Shown here one piece after another: positions 38,024-46,807 of a stretch of DNA of 64,000 bases; the stretch's first letter is position 1, and each line of letters starts with the position of its first letter. Location: assembly GCA_036496805.1 (NCBI GenBank), contig DASXKN010000030.1:15081-79080 (forward strand), in the 5' to 3' direction. The DNA comes from SZAS-103 sp036496805. Its GTDB lineage: Bacteria; Pseudomonadota; Gammaproteobacteria; Xanthomonadales; Xanthomonadaceae. The translations under genes were made by a program, and so were the position numbers. The notes under the pieces are model-generated. The model saw nothing but the letters and a program-made list of their open reading frames with translations. It did not search any database and was not told where the DNA came from.

Positions 38024-38409
38024 TTCCCGTCCTCCTTCTGCAGCAGCTTGCGGATTTCATCGCGCTCGGCGCGCGAGACATGGCCATCGCGCAGCGCGGC
38101 CATCACCAGTTCCTTGCCCGAGCCTGCGAAGGCCTTGTGGATCAGGTCGTGCAGCAACCCGGTGCGCAGCGATTCCTGCTTCTGCGCCGGCGCGTAGACG
38201 TGCGAACGCTGGCTGTCGTCGCGGCTCAGCAGGCCCTTGCCGTGCATGACCTGCATCAGCCGCAGCACGGTGGCGTAGGTCGTCTCGGGGCGCTCGGCCT
38301 GCGCGGCTTCGTGCACCTGCTTCACGGTCGCGGCGCCGAGCGGCCAGACCACCCGCAGCAGGTTCAGCTCGGCGGCGGTGGGTCTGGGGATTGCGGCTTT
38401 CCTGGCCAT
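38020..38409 (-). CDS. BlaI/MecI/CopY family transcriptional repressor
   Basis: 129 residues. A winged helix (residues 9-75, PTAAELNLLRVVWPLG, TTYATVLRLMQVM) is followed by a dimerisation helix region, as in BlaI. Such repressors are cut or released when the M56 partner is activated. I use ATG 38409; a GTG fifteen bases upstream is possible, and neither has a strong ribosome site. The stop overlaps the start of the M56 gene. Three phased palindromic boxes lie 40-80 bp upstream, the likely operator. Confidence 0.93.
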   Translation of the reverse strand: MARKAAIPRPTAAELNLLRVVWPLGAATVKQVHEAAQAERPETTYATVLRLMQVMHGKGLLSRDDSQRSHVYAPAQKQESLRTGLLHDLIHKAFAGSGKELVMAALRDGHVSRAERDEIRKLLQKEDGK

Positions 38410-38449
38410 GTCGCGCGCATCCACGGGGAAGTGGAACGCAGCCTAGTCC

Positions 38450-38486
38450 GTCTAGACCAGCTTGTCTAGACCATTTTGTCTATGAC
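38450..38486 (-). promoter_or_regulatory. Candidate BlaI operator: three boxes at 14-bp spacing
   Basis: GTCTAGAC occurs at 38450-38457 and 38464-38471, and a near copy GTCTATGAC at 38478-38486. Starts are 14 bp apart, so boxes repeat with a steady offset. They lie just upstream of the repressor gene, fitting autoregulation. No protection data exist. Confidence 0.65.
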
Positions 38487-38629
38487 TGATGGCAGGGGTG
38501 GGAACGGTGTGGTTCTTCGGAGGCCATTCCCTTCAAGTTGTCGTATTGCATTGGTTACGAGCGATGTTCCGGCGACTCTTCCCTTCAAATTGCCGGATTG
38601 CACCGGCTGGCGGGCTGGTCTTTGGCGGC

Positions 38630-39517
38630 TCATGGACGCATCTGCAATTCCGCGCGCGGAAAATCGATGGCGATCGCTTCCATGTGGGAGAGCTGCTCGA
38701 CGCCGAGGATCAACGCGGGACCGTCGTCGAGGCCCAGTGCGCGGAAGATCGGCATATCGGCGAAGCGCACGGTCGGGCTCGAGAAGGCGATCGATCCGAT
38801 CCCGATCCGGCCGAGCGTCGCCTGCTGCACTTCGCGTTCCTGGCCGAAGGTGTCGGTGAAGGTGCCGCCCGGGCTCAGCCGCAGGTCGCCCATCACGAAG
38901 CCCAGGCGAGCCTGCAGTTGCGGATTGCCGATGTTATAGGGCGCGCCGGTGTCGATGACGGCCTGCGCGCGCACGCCGTCGATGACCACCCCGACGACGA
39001 GGATGCCGTGGCGCAACTCGCCCGGCTGCGAGGCGAAACCTTCGGGCGTGGGCCCGGACGAACCGGCCCTGAGCGCATGCCCGGCGAGGTCGAACTCGAT
39101 GCGCTGCTGCGCGAAGGGCGACATGCCGAGGATGCCGTCGGTGGAGAGGCTGGGAAGCAGCGCCATCGATTCGTCATGGCGATCGAACAGGGCGGTTCGG
39201 TAGTCATCGATGGATACCGATTGCGACGAAGCGCGGCCGATGCCGCCGACGACGCGCTTGGCGTCGCCGGCGCGGAAGCGCAAATGCCCTGCGACCGCCT
39301 GCGAGAGCACCGCGCCGTTCGACGCCGTGTCCACGGTGAAACGGAACGGTCCCTTGCCGTCGAGCGTGACGTCGGCTTCGAGGCGTCCTGCTGCGTCCAC
39401 GTGCAACGGCATGCCGCCGGTCGCGGCGGGTACGGCGTGATCGCCGGCTTCGGACGCGAAAGTTGCCTGCGATATCAGCAGCGCGAATCCGATGGCGTGC
39501 AGGCTCGATGCAGGCAT
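38630..39517 (-). CDS. Exported retropepsin-like aspartic protease family protein
   Basis: 295 residues. A signal peptide (ending TFA) is followed by two aspartic protease-like half domains: FTVDTASNGAV (63-65 DTA) and AVIDTGAPYNIG (189-191 DTG), with a hydrophobic-hydrophobic-Gly pair after each (DGILGM, LILGVEQL). In most active members both halves read D-T/S-G; the first here is DTA-S-N, so activity may be lowered. ATG 39517 follows GGGGAA. It is divergent from the metallo-beta-lactamase-fold gene. Confidence 0.85.
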   Translation of the reverse strand: MPASSLHAIGFALLISQATFASEAGDHAVPAATGGMPLHVDAAGRLEADVTLDGKGPFRFTVDTASNGAVLSQAVAGHLRFRAGDAKRVVGGIGRASSQSVSIDDYRTALFDRHDESMALLPSLSTDGILGMSPFAQQRIEFDLAGHALRAGSSGPTPEGFASQPGELRHGILVVGVVIDGVRAQAVIDTGAPYNIGNPQLQARLGFVMGDLRLSPGGTFTDTFGQEREVQQATLGRIGIGSIAFSSPTVRFADMPIFRALGLDDGPALILGVEQLSHMEAIAIDFPRAELQMRP

Positions 39518-39733
39518 GGGTTCCCCGTTGGTGATCGGCGTTGTCGCCGCGAGGCAGCGATAACGGCTCGTGTCGTCCTTCGCGGGTCCGGGCATGGACC
39601 GCGCGCAGTATTGCGCATTTCACCGGCGGCGTCGGGCGCTGGCGGGAACCGGACGGCGTCACCCAACCGATGGCCTATTGCCGGCGCGATATCCACTCCG
39701 CACAGTGACCGCATCGTCGCCGGGGACGCCGTC

Positions 39734-40732
39734 ATGCGCATGCCACTCGTCGCACTCGCCGTTGCCGTCGCGCTCGCAGCTTGTGCGTCCGCACCGCCGC
39801 CGCTTCCGTCCTCGGCCGTGCAGGCTGCCGGAGGTATCGCCATTGCCCCGGACGCGGTGCTGATCCCCGGCGTCTTTCCCTCCGACGACGAACCCGACGG
39901 CAACACCGTAGTCCTGCGCGGACGCGAAGGACTGATCGTGTTCGATACCGGACGGCATCGGGCGCACACCCAGCGCATCCTCGATCTGGCGAAGGCGAGC
40001 GGGATGCCGGTCGTGGCGATCGTCAACAGCCACTGGCACCTCGACCACGTCAGCGGCAATGCGATGCTGCGCGATGCCTATCCTCAGGCACATGCGTACG
40101 CGAGCCATGCGATCGAACAGGCGATGCCAGGCTTCCTCGCGGACGAGCGCAGGCAACTGGTGGAAGCGATCGCCAGACATCAGGTGCCGGATGCGCAATT
40201 GCCGTCGTCGAACGAGGAAATCGCGCGCATCGACCTGGGCAGCCAGTTGTTTCCCGACCGGCCGGTGGAAACCGGCGGCATGCGCACGCTGGCCGGGCGT
40301 CCGTTGCAGGTCGGGTTGACGCGCGATGTCGTCACTGCCGGCGATGTCTGGCTCTACGATCCGGCGACGAAGCTGCTGCTCGCGGGCGACCTGGTGACCC
40401 TGCCGGCGCCGCTGCTGGACACCGCTTGCGCGCCGCGCTGGAGCGCGCAACTGGCGACGCTCGATGCCGTGCCTTTCGCGACCCTGGTGCCCGGACACGG
40501 TGCGGTCATGGACCACGCGGGCTTCGCGCGCTACCGGATCGCGTTCGACCACCTGCTTGCCTGCGCCGCGGGCAAGGACAGCACGAAGGCGTGCAGCGAT
40601 GGCTGGCTGCGCGACATCGGCGACCTGGTGCCGGCCGGCGACGAGAAGCTCGCGCGCGGCCTGCTCGGCTATTACATCGAACAGGTGCTGCGCGCGCCGC
40701 CGCAAAAACGCGATCGCTACTGCCCGGCGTGA
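39734..40732 (+). CDS. Metallo-beta-lactamase-fold lipoprotein
   Basis: 332 residues. A lipoprotein signal with LAAC near residues 14-17 precedes an MBL fold: NSHWHLDHVSG (HxHxDH), LLAGDLVTLPA and VPGHGAVMDH. These hold two metal ions in hydrolases of wide substrate range. It has no family B1-B3 hallmark beyond the fold. ATG 39734 follows GGGGA. It lies between an aspartic protease-like gene and a convergent cytochrome c gene. The substrate is unknown, and a link to antibiotic resistance is not supported. Confidence 0.87.
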   Translation: MRMPLVALAVAVALAACASAPPPLPSSAVQAAGGIAIAPDAVLIPGVFPSDDEPDGNTVVLRGREGLIVFDTGRHRAHTQRILDLAKASGMPVVAIVNSHWHLDHVSGNAMLRDAYPQAHAYASHAIEQAMPGFLADERRQLVEAIARHQVPDAQLPSSNEEIARIDLGSQLFPDRPVETGGMRTLAGRPLQVGLTRDVVTAGDVWLYDPATKLLLAGDLVTLPAPLLDTACAPRWSAQLATLDAVPFATLVPGHGAVMDHAGFARYRIAFDHLLACAAGKDSTKACSDGWLRDIGDLVPAGDEKLARGLLGYYIEQVLRAPPQKRDRYCPA

Positions 40733-40748
40733 TGCGGGAGCAGGTCGC

Positions 40749-41699
40749 TCAACGCGACTTCGCGAGGCGATCCGGATCGAACAGGGAGCGGCCTTCGTCG
40801 CGTTCGAGAACCTGCGACCAGCGCGGCGTGGTCGCCAGCCATGCGGCGAGGCGCAGCGGCACGTCCTTCGCGCCGGCGTCGACGGCTGCCTGGATCGCGG
40901 CCAGTTCCAGGTCGGCGTCGCGCAGCAGCCGGCGATCGCGTTCGAGGCCCGGCAGCGCGTAGCGTTCGTCGATCGAACCGAGCGCGGAGCGCGCGCTGGC
41001 GATCATCAGGCGCGCGGCGCCAGGATCGTGCGCGTCGAGCGCAAATTGCGCCGCCTGTGCGGCGTCGCGCGCCTCGGACACGAAACCGGCCATGCGGATC
41101 GGCTGCTCCGATGTTTCGGGACAGGCCTCCGGCGACAGCGCGCGCACATAGGCAGCGAGGCCGTCGAGCGTCGTCGCACCCGGTTCCGCACCATCGAATT
41201 CCTCGGTGACCAGACCGTGGATGAAGGTCTCGAGCTGGCGGTTGGACGGATCGCGCGAAATCTTCAGTGCGGCGCGTGGACCGCTGAGGTCGGGAATGGA
41301 TTTGGGGTTGTCGATGCCGTCGCCGCGATGCGAGCTCATCAGCGACGAGGTCACGTCGGCCGTGCCGGGCGCGCCGGAAAGACCGGGGAAGTCGAAATCG
41401 GGATTGCCGCGCCCGTCGCGGTGGCAGCTATTGCAGGCCAGGCCGGCGCGCGCCGCTTGTCCTCCGAGCAGCAGCGGCGTGCGGAACGCTGCGCGGCCGA
41501 TCGCGATGCGCCGCGCCTGCTGCGCATCCGTGGCTGGCTTGAGGCATTCGGTCGGCTCGAAGGCGAGGTCGTGCGCCTGGTGATCGGGCGGCAGCCAGCG
41601 CGCCGCCCGCAGCGGCAAACGGTCGGCGACGGCGGCCGACACGATGCCGGCCAGGGCGACCGCGCTCAGGAGGAGGGTTGCTTGCCGGCGACGACCCAT
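40749..41699 (-). CDS. Exported single-haem cytochrome c-like protein
   Basis: 316 residues. An N-terminal hydrophobic helix (8-24) is a signal anchor or signal peptide. One haem motif, CNSCH, lies near residue 88, followed by RDGRG and DFDFPGLSG. The rest is helical, with QAAQFALDAHD in a region that resembles a multihelix partner domain. ATG 41699 overlaps the upstream TPR gene by 34 bp, so translation is coupled. It is likely part of a periplasmic electron-transfer or peroxidase-type pair; the family is not recognised with certainty. Confidence 0.85.
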   Translation of the reverse strand: MGRRRQATLLLSAVALAGIVSAAVADRLPLRAARWLPPDHQAHDLAFEPTECLKPATDAQQARRIAIGRAAFRTPLLLGGQAARAGLACNSCHRDGRGNPDFDFPGLSGAPGTADVTSSLMSSHRGDGIDNPKSIPDLSGPRAALKISRDPSNRQLETFIHGLVTEEFDGAEPGATTLDGLAAYVRALSPEACPETSEQPIRMAGFVSEARDAAQAAQFALDAHDPGAARLMIASARSALGSIDERYALPGLERDRRLLRDADLELAAIQAAVDAGAKDVPLRLAAWLATTPRWSQVLERDEGRSLFDPDRLAKSR

Positions 41700-42625
41700 C
41701 GGCGCAACTCGTCGGCCTGCGCGCAGCCAAAGCTGCAGGTGTTCTCCAGCTTCGCGAGCATGCGCCGCGCGCCGGCGAGATCGCCGCGTTCGACCATCAG
41801 CTCGCCGTAGTACTCGGTGGCGCCCAGGTGGTTCGGCGCGGCGGCGAGCGCCTGGCGGTAGTAGTCCTCGGCGATGTCGAAACGTCCCAGCTTGCGGTTC
41901 GCGTAGCCGATGTAGGTGAGGATGTCCGGGTGCGGGCCGAATACGCGCGAAGAGGCTTGGAGCGCGGTGATCGCGTCCTCGTACCGCTTCTGGTTGATCA
42001 GGGCGACGGCGTCGAGGTAGTCGTGGTCGCCGCTGGCGATGCTCGCGCCGAGCAGGTCGCGCTCGGCCGGAACCTGCGAGGTCGCCGGTGATGCGGGCGA
42101 TGCCGGAGACGCCTGCGGCGCGAGCGCGGACTCGAGCGACGAGACCGCCGATTGCAGGTCCTTGGCCTGCGCGCAGGTGTCTGCGCAGGCGCTGGAGCGC
42201 TTCTTCAGGTCGTCGAGGACCGCCGTGGCCTTGTCGGTCTCGCCGAGCTTGACCAGGGTCAGGCCGAGTTCCATGTGCGCGAGGGTCAGGCTGTCGTCGT
42301 ACTTGATCGCGCGCTCGTAGTGGCCGCGCGCGTCGGCGAGCTTGCCTTGCCCGGCTTGCGCGAGTCCCATCATGAAGTGGCCGTTCGCGTCGTGCGAGTT
42401 GCTCGACAGCACGTGGGCGAAGGCGTGTTCGGCATCCGTGTATTTCTCGGCCTTGAGCGCGTCGACGCCCTTGCGGTATTCGACCGAAGGATCGAACTGG
42501 CTCTGGCTGGGCATCGAGGTGCTCTGCGAGAAGCCGCCACCACCGCTGGCGAATGCCGAAGGCGCGGCCGCGATCAGGGTAACGGCGCAGAACAGGCAGG
42601 CGAGTTTCGGGGATGGCGCGCTCAT
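41666..42625 (-). CDS. Exported TPR protein
   Basis: 319 residues. A signal peptide (ending AFASG) is followed by a Ser/Gln linker and at least five TPR repeats: YRKGVDALKAEKYTDAEHAF, then two after it, then GDHDYLDAVALINQKRYEDA and GRFDIAEDYYRQALAAAPN. An Ala/Pro/Ser linker near residue 165 separates the sets. A Cys pair near the end (TCSFGC) could form a disulfide. ATG 42625 follows GGGAG. It is coupled to the cytochrome c gene, and is probably a scaffold for it. Confidence 0.88.
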   Translation of the reverse strand: MSAPSPKLACLFCAVTLIAAAPSAFASGGGGFSQSTSMPSQSQFDPSVEYRKGVDALKAEKYTDAEHAFAHVLSSNSHDANGHFMMGLAQAGQGKLADARGHYERAIKYDDSLTLAHMELGLTLVKLGETDKATAVLDDLKKRSSACADTCAQAKDLQSAVSSLESALAPQASPASPASPATSQVPAERDLLGASIASGDHDYLDAVALINQKRYEDAITALQASSRVFGPHPDILTYIGYANRKLGRFDIAEDYYRQALAAAPNHLGATEYYGELMVERGDLAGARRMLAKLENTCSFGCAQADELRRWVVAGKQPSS

Positions 42626-42763
42626 GACGACTCCCTTGGCTGCGGGGACAACGGACAAGGCGCGAGCATACTCCCGCCGCCGGCGAGCGGCGTGACGGAC
42701 GCAGGAGCCGCGACGGGCGCTTCGCCAAGTCGCACAATCCGTCCACCTTTCGAGGCGACGACC

Positions 42764-43786
42764 ATGACCGAAACGACGATGAATGCGATCGCCATCCGTG
42801 GCGGCCAAGGCGGCGCCGATGCCTTGCATGTGGTTCGCCTGCCGATACCGGAGCCTAGGGCCGGCGAGCTGCTGATCCGCGTGCGTGCGGCCGGCATCAA
42901 CCGGCCCGATGTCCTGCAGCGCAACGGCGGCTACGCGCCGCCGCCGGGCGCGCCGGAGACGCTGGGGCTGGAAGTCGCCGGTGAAGTGATCGTGGCTGCC
43001 GGACGCTGGCGGGTCGGCGATCGCGTCTGCGCCCTGCTCGGCGGCGGCGGCTATGCGGAGTACGCGACGGCCGATGCGCGCCATGCCTTGCCGATCCCGT
43101 TCGAGCCCGTATCCGACGGGCACGAGTTCAACGGAAAGGATTCCGATGGCCAGGATTTCGTCCGCGCGGCGGCCTTGCCGGAAACGGTGTTCACGGTTTA
43201 CGCCAACCTCTTCGAGCACGGCGTGCTGAAGCCAGGCGAAACCCTGCTGGTGCACGGCGCGACTTCGGGCATCGGCGTGGCCGCGATCCAGATCGCCAAG
43301 GCCGCCGGCGCGCGGGTGATCGCGACCGCGCGCGGCGCCGACAAGGTCGAACAGGCGCTCGCACTCGGCGCCGACATCGGGATCGATTCGCGCAGCCAGG
43401 ACTTCGGCCCTGTCGCGAAGCAGGCCGGCGGAATCGACGTGGCGCTCGACATGGTCGGCGCACCGTTCTTCGATGCCACCCTCGACGCGCTCAACACCGG
43501 TGGACGCATCGTCTACATCGCCGCGCTGGGCGGGCCGGTGCTGCAGGTGCCGGTGTGGGCACTCATGCGCAAGCGCGCGGTGATCACCGGATCGACCCTG
43601 CGTCCGCGCGCCGCCGACGAGAAAGCGCGGCTGGCGGCCGAGGTCGAGCGCGTGGTCTGGCCGTGGATCCGGGAAGGAAAAGTGAAGGCGGTGGTCGACC
43701 GCGTATTCCCGCTGGCGCAGGCGGCGCAGGCGCATGCCTTCTTCGAGCAGGGCACCCATACGGGCAAGCTCGTGCTGGTCACCTGA
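42764..43786 (+). CDS. NAD(P)H quinone oxidoreductase (zeta-crystallin type MDR)
   Basis: 340 residues. MDR fold without structural zinc: GINRPDVLQRNGGYAPPPGAP, nucleotide loop VHGATSGIGVAAIQIAKAAGA and catalytic-region RPRAADEK. It is a one-electron quinone reductase of the QorA/PIG3 type. Residues 113-133 carry an insertion with two SDGxxF units (SDGHEF, SDGQDF) just before the usual ALPET motif, not part of the family core. ATG 42764 follows GAGG. It is divergent from the exported TPR gene. Confidence 0.93.
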   Translation: MTETTMNAIAIRGGQGGADALHVVRLPIPEPRAGELLIRVRAAGINRPDVLQRNGGYAPPPGAPETLGLEVAGEVIVAAGRWRVGDRVCALLGGGGYAEYATADARHALPIPFEPVSDGHEFNGKDSDGQDFVRAAALPETVFTVYANLFEHGVLKPGETLLVHGATSGIGVAAIQIAKAAGARVIATARGADKVEQALALGADIGIDSRSQDFGPVAKQAGGIDVALDMVGAPFFDATLDALNTGGRIVYIAALGGPVLQVPVWALMRKRAVITGSTLRPRAADEKARLAAEVERVVWPWIREGKVKAVVDRVFPLAQAAQAHAFFEQGTHTGKLVLVT

Positions 43787-43956
43787 CGAGCCTGTTACAA
43801 GTCCGGGGACTTCCGCGTGCATGGATGCACGACCCCTGAACATGGCTGCCTGTGTGCCGTCAGTCACTCAACCTTCGTCATGGCATGACTTCGGACGCAT
43901 GCCGGGTTGCGATCGGTGGCGCATCTTCATCACGTCCCCCGCAACAGGAGCCCGTG

Positions 43957-44151
43957 ATGTCCGCTTTCCCTCCCCTCCAGCGTCGTGATCCGTCCAGAAC
44001 GGGCACTTCGGCGCGCGACCGCCAGCAACCTCGCCCGCCGCATCGCGAGCGCGACTTCGGCGTCGGCTACGGCACCAGCAGCGGCTATGCGACCGCCGAC
44101 GGACGCCGTTATACGCAGGGCACGGCCAGGCAGTATTTCCGCTGCGGCTGA
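43957..44151 (+). CDS. Small basic hypothetical protein
   Basis: 64 residues, rich in Arg, Gly, Tyr and Ser, with DFGVGYGTSSGYATADGRRY near the end and a terminal FRCG. ATG 43957 follows AGGAG at correct spacing, the main evidence it is real. Low complexity makes the call tentative. No function is known. Confidence 0.55.
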   Translation: MSAFPPLQRRDPSRTGTSARDRQQPRPPHRERDFGVGYGTSSGYATADGRRYTQGTARQYFRCG

Positions 44152-44364
44152 TGCCGCCCGTAGCCGTTAGCCGCATGTTTCCGTGCCTCGTTGCGGCCGC
44201 GTCGTCCTAAACCCGGACCGGACGCAGGCCGCGGGATTCCGCCTGAAGCGGGGTTCAGCCCGCACCCGTTCAGTCCGTACCCGCGATTTCCTTTTCCGTT
44301 CAGCTTCATGGTGCACACTGGTACCCGGGCCGAAATGCCCTCACACCATCCCAAGGAGTCGGAC

Positions 44365-44811
44365 ATGAAAAGGACGATGCTCGCGATGCTCGCCGCCACC
44401 ACCTGCGCGATCGCGCTGTCCGCGCCGCAGGGCGCGAAGGCCGCCGACGCGGACCTGAGCTGCAAGCTGCACTACAACATCACCGGCTGGGCACTGATCT
44501 ACAAGCACACCGCCGGCACCGGCACGGTGACCTGCGCGAACGGCCAGTCGATGCGCGTCCATGTCGGCGCGAAGGCGGTGGGCCTCACCGCCGGCAAGTG
44601 GCACATCGACGACGGCAAGGGCGATTTCACCGATGTCCACCACATCAGCGACGTGCTCGGCGACTATGTCCAGGCCAGTGCGAACGCCGGCGTGGTGAAG
44701 TCGGGCGAGGCGCAGGTCCTGACCAAGGGCCCGGTCTCGCTGGCCTTGGCCGGCAATGGCGAGGGCGTGAACATCGGCGTGGACATCGGCAAGCTCACGA
44801 TCTCGCGCTGA
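44365..44811 (+). CDS. Exported protein of unknown function
   Basis: 148 residues. The signal peptide ends at AKAAD. The mature part (DLSCKLHYNITGWALIYKHT, TGTVTCANGQSMRVHV) has a Cys pair and is predicted to be mostly beta. It looks like a small soluble periplasmic or secreted domain. ATG 44365 follows AAGGAG, and a strong terminator lies 26 bp after the stop, so it is a single-gene transcript. I do not recognise the family. Confidence 0.85.
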   Translation: MKRTMLAMLAATTCAIALSAPQGAKAADADLSCKLHYNITGWALIYKHTAGTGTVTCANGQSMRVHVGAKAVGLTAGKWHIDDGKGDFTDVHHISDVLGDYVQASANAGVVKSGEAQVLTKGPVSLALAGNGEGVNIGVDIGKLTISR

Positions 44812-44836
44812 CGCGCACGTCGTCACGCGATCAGGG

Positions 44837-44866
44837 AAAGGCCGGCAGCGATGCCGGCCTTTCGTT
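44837..44866 (+). terminator. Intrinsic terminator
   Basis: AAAGGCCGGC pairs with GCCGGCCTTT over a 6-base loop, followed by CGTTTT. It ends the exported-protein gene. Confidence 0.85.
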
Positions 44867-44952
44867 TTGCGCGACCGTCCGAGGAAGGCTTGCTTCACCG
44901 TCGCCGCTTGCGCACAGTGATCGTCTCCCGCCGCAACGAGACGACGAGCGCA

Positions 44953-45840
44953 ATGAGCCCGCCGCCGCGCGACAACCAGCGCGCGATCCTGATCATGCTG
45001 CTCGCGGTCGGCTTCTTCGCGCTGATGGACGGCGGCCTGAAGCTGTTGTCGGTGCGCTATCCGGTGTTCGAGGTCGCCGCGTTGCGCGGAGCCGCCTCGC
45101 TGCCGCTGGTGCTGACCTGGGCGTGCGCGAGCGGCGGCCTGCGTTCGCTGCGACCGGTGCGCTGGTCGCTGCACCTGCTGCGCGCGGCGATCGGCGTGGG
45201 AATGATGGCCGGCTTCGTCTACGCGCTGAAGCGGATGCCTCTGTCGGATGCCTACGCGATCACCTTCGTCGCGCCGTTGCTGATCACCGCGTTGTCGGGG
45301 CCGATCCTGGGCGAACAGGTCGGCGCGCGCCGCTGGACGGCGATCGCGGTCGGATTCCTCGGCGTGCTGGTCGCGCTGCGGCCGGGCGGCGACGGCGTAA
45401 TCAGCGCGGCCGGGCTGGCGATCCTGCTCGCCGCGTTCGGCTACGCGGTCTCCGCGATCACCGTGCGCGTGCTCGCGCGCACCGACAGCCAGCAGGCGAT
45501 CGTCGCGTGGCTGATGCTGCTGCTCACCGTGGGCGCCGGCGCGATCGCCAGGGCCTGCGGCTGGGTGCCGATCGCGCCCGGCGATGGATGGCTGATCGCC
45601 GGCGTGGGTACGGCCGGCGCGCTCGGCCAGTACACGATCACCGCGGCCTTCCTGCGCGGCGAGGCTTCGGTGCTCGCGCCGCTGGAATACACCGCGCTCG
45701 CCTGGGGCGTCGCGCTCGACTTCTTCGTCTGGCACACGCTGCCGGATGCGCCGACCTGGATCGGCGCGGCGATCATCGTTGCCAGCGGCCTGTACCTGCT
45801 GCGCCGCGAGCGGGTGCACGTCGAGGCCGAACATCCATGA
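44953..45840 (+). CDS. DMT-family (EamA) transporter
   Basis: 295 residues with ten hydrophobic helices in two EamA repeats of about 130 residues: LLAVGFFALMDGGLKLLS starts the first and LLAAFGYAVSAITVRVLA the second. Motifs GEQVGARRW and YTALAWGVALDF fit. Such proteins export small metabolites or amino acids. ATG 44953 has only a weak ribosome site. It converges on the B3 metallo-beta-lactamase gene 20 bp away; the link is position only. Confidence 0.92.
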   Translation: MSPPPRDNQRAILIMLLAVGFFALMDGGLKLLSVRYPVFEVAALRGAASLPLVLTWACASGGLRSLRPVRWSLHLLRAAIGVGMMAGFVYALKRMPLSDAYAITFVAPLLITALSGPILGEQVGARRWTAIAVGFLGVLVALRPGGDGVISAAGLAILLAAFGYAVSAITVRVLARTDSQQAIVAWLMLLLTVGAGAIARACGWVPIAPGDGWLIAGVGTAGALGQYTITAAFLRGEASVLAPLEYTALAWGVALDFFVWHTLPDAPTWIGAAIIVASGLYLLRRERVHVEAEHP

Positions 45841-45859
45841 CAGCGAAGCGCCGGGCCGG

Positions 45860-46780
45860 TCACGGCGCCTTGCCGGTGTCTTCCTTCTTCAATCGCGCAT
45901 CCAGCGCGTCGCGCGCCTCGTCGGCATAGGTGCGGCATCCGGTTCCGTCGAGGAAGGCGTTCTTCGACGGATCGCGCGCGTTTGCCGCGGCCTTGTCCAG
46001 GACATCGGTGAAGTCCGGATGCACGCTGATCACCACGTCGCACGAGAGACCGCGCACCATCGCGATGCTCCGCCGCAGGATGTCGGCCGTGGTCGGCTGC
46101 CGCGAGGCATCGCTGAAGCGGAAATCGCCTGACGCCGCAGCGTTGAGGCTGTCGGCGTAGACCATGTTCGCGCAGCGCCACGACTCGCAGCTGCTCCAGG
46201 TCCAGGTCATTCCACCCGGCGTGTGGCCGGGCGTGTCGTGGGCGGTCACGGTGACGTCGCCGAGCTGCACCGTCTCGCCATCGAGCAGGGCCTGCACGTG
46301 CCGAACCGGAGGAAAGCCGCGGCCGCGGCCGGCGTCATACTGCGGATCGTCCGCCGGCAGCGCGCCAACGCGCAGGGTTTCGGCGGCAAGTGCGCTCGCC
46401 GCGACGTTCGCACCGCTGATCCGCTGCAGGGCCGCGATTCCGCCGGCATGGTCGAAGTGGGCGTGTGAATTGAGGATCCAGTGCACGTTGCGGACGTCGA
46501 AGCCCAGCGCCTTGATGTGGGCGACGATCAGCGGCGCCGACTGCGGCAGGTCGCCATCGAGCAGGACCAGTCCGTCCTTGGTCGCGATCAATACGGACGA
46601 CAGGCCATGCACTCCGACGTAGTACGTGTTGCCGAAGATGCGGAACGGAGCCTGCTCGCGGTTCCAGTCGTCGCAGTTGTCGCAGTGGATCGGCGCCTCG
46701 TCCTGCGGGACGTCGGGCGGGCTCGCGGAAGCTGGGACGGAAGCCGAGGACAACAGCAAGGCCAGGAGGAAGGGGGACAT
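45860..46780 (-). CDS. Subclass B3 metallo-beta-lactamase
   Basis: 306 residues. A signal peptide (ending PASAS) precedes a mature protein with the B3 motif set: NSHAHFDHAGG (H106, H108, D110, H111), TPGHTPGGMTW (H186) and ISVHPDF (H254). Subclass B3 enzymes use two zinc ions and hydrolyse penicillins, cephalosporins and carbapenems. It is exported to the periplasm, where they work. It has extra Cys (HCDNCDDW) near the N-terminus. ATG 46780 follows GGAG. Activity on a real substrate is not shown by sequence alone; B3-type environmental relatives are common in this family of bacteria. Confidence 0.93.
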   Translation of the reverse strand: MSPFLLALLLSSASVPASASPPDVPQDEAPIHCDNCDDWNREQAPFRIFGNTYYVGVHGLSSVLIATKDGLVLLDGDLPQSAPLIVAHIKALGFDVRNVHWILNSHAHFDHAGGIAALQRISGANVAASALAAETLRVGALPADDPQYDAGRGRGFPPVRHVQALLDGETVQLGDVTVTAHDTPGHTPGGMTWTWSSCESWRCANMVYADSLNAAASGDFRFSDASRQPTTADILRRSIAMVRGLSCDVVISVHPDFTDVLDKAAANARDPSKNAFLDGTGCRTYADEARDALDARLKKEDTGKAP

Positions 46781-46807
46781 GCGTGCTCCGATGGGCGAAA
46801 CCGCATT

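Noticed and set aside
36059..38409. Beta-lactam sensing BlaR1/BlaI pair controlling the B3 enzyme
   Set aside because: The sensor lacks a penicillin-binding domain and the B3 gene is 8 kb away with no GTCTAGAC box seen in front of it.
38489..39733. Upstream open extension of the metallo-beta-lactamase-fold lipoprotein
   Set aside because: The extension covers the opposite-strand aspartic protease gene; the lipoprotein signal at 39734 with a ribosome site marks the start.
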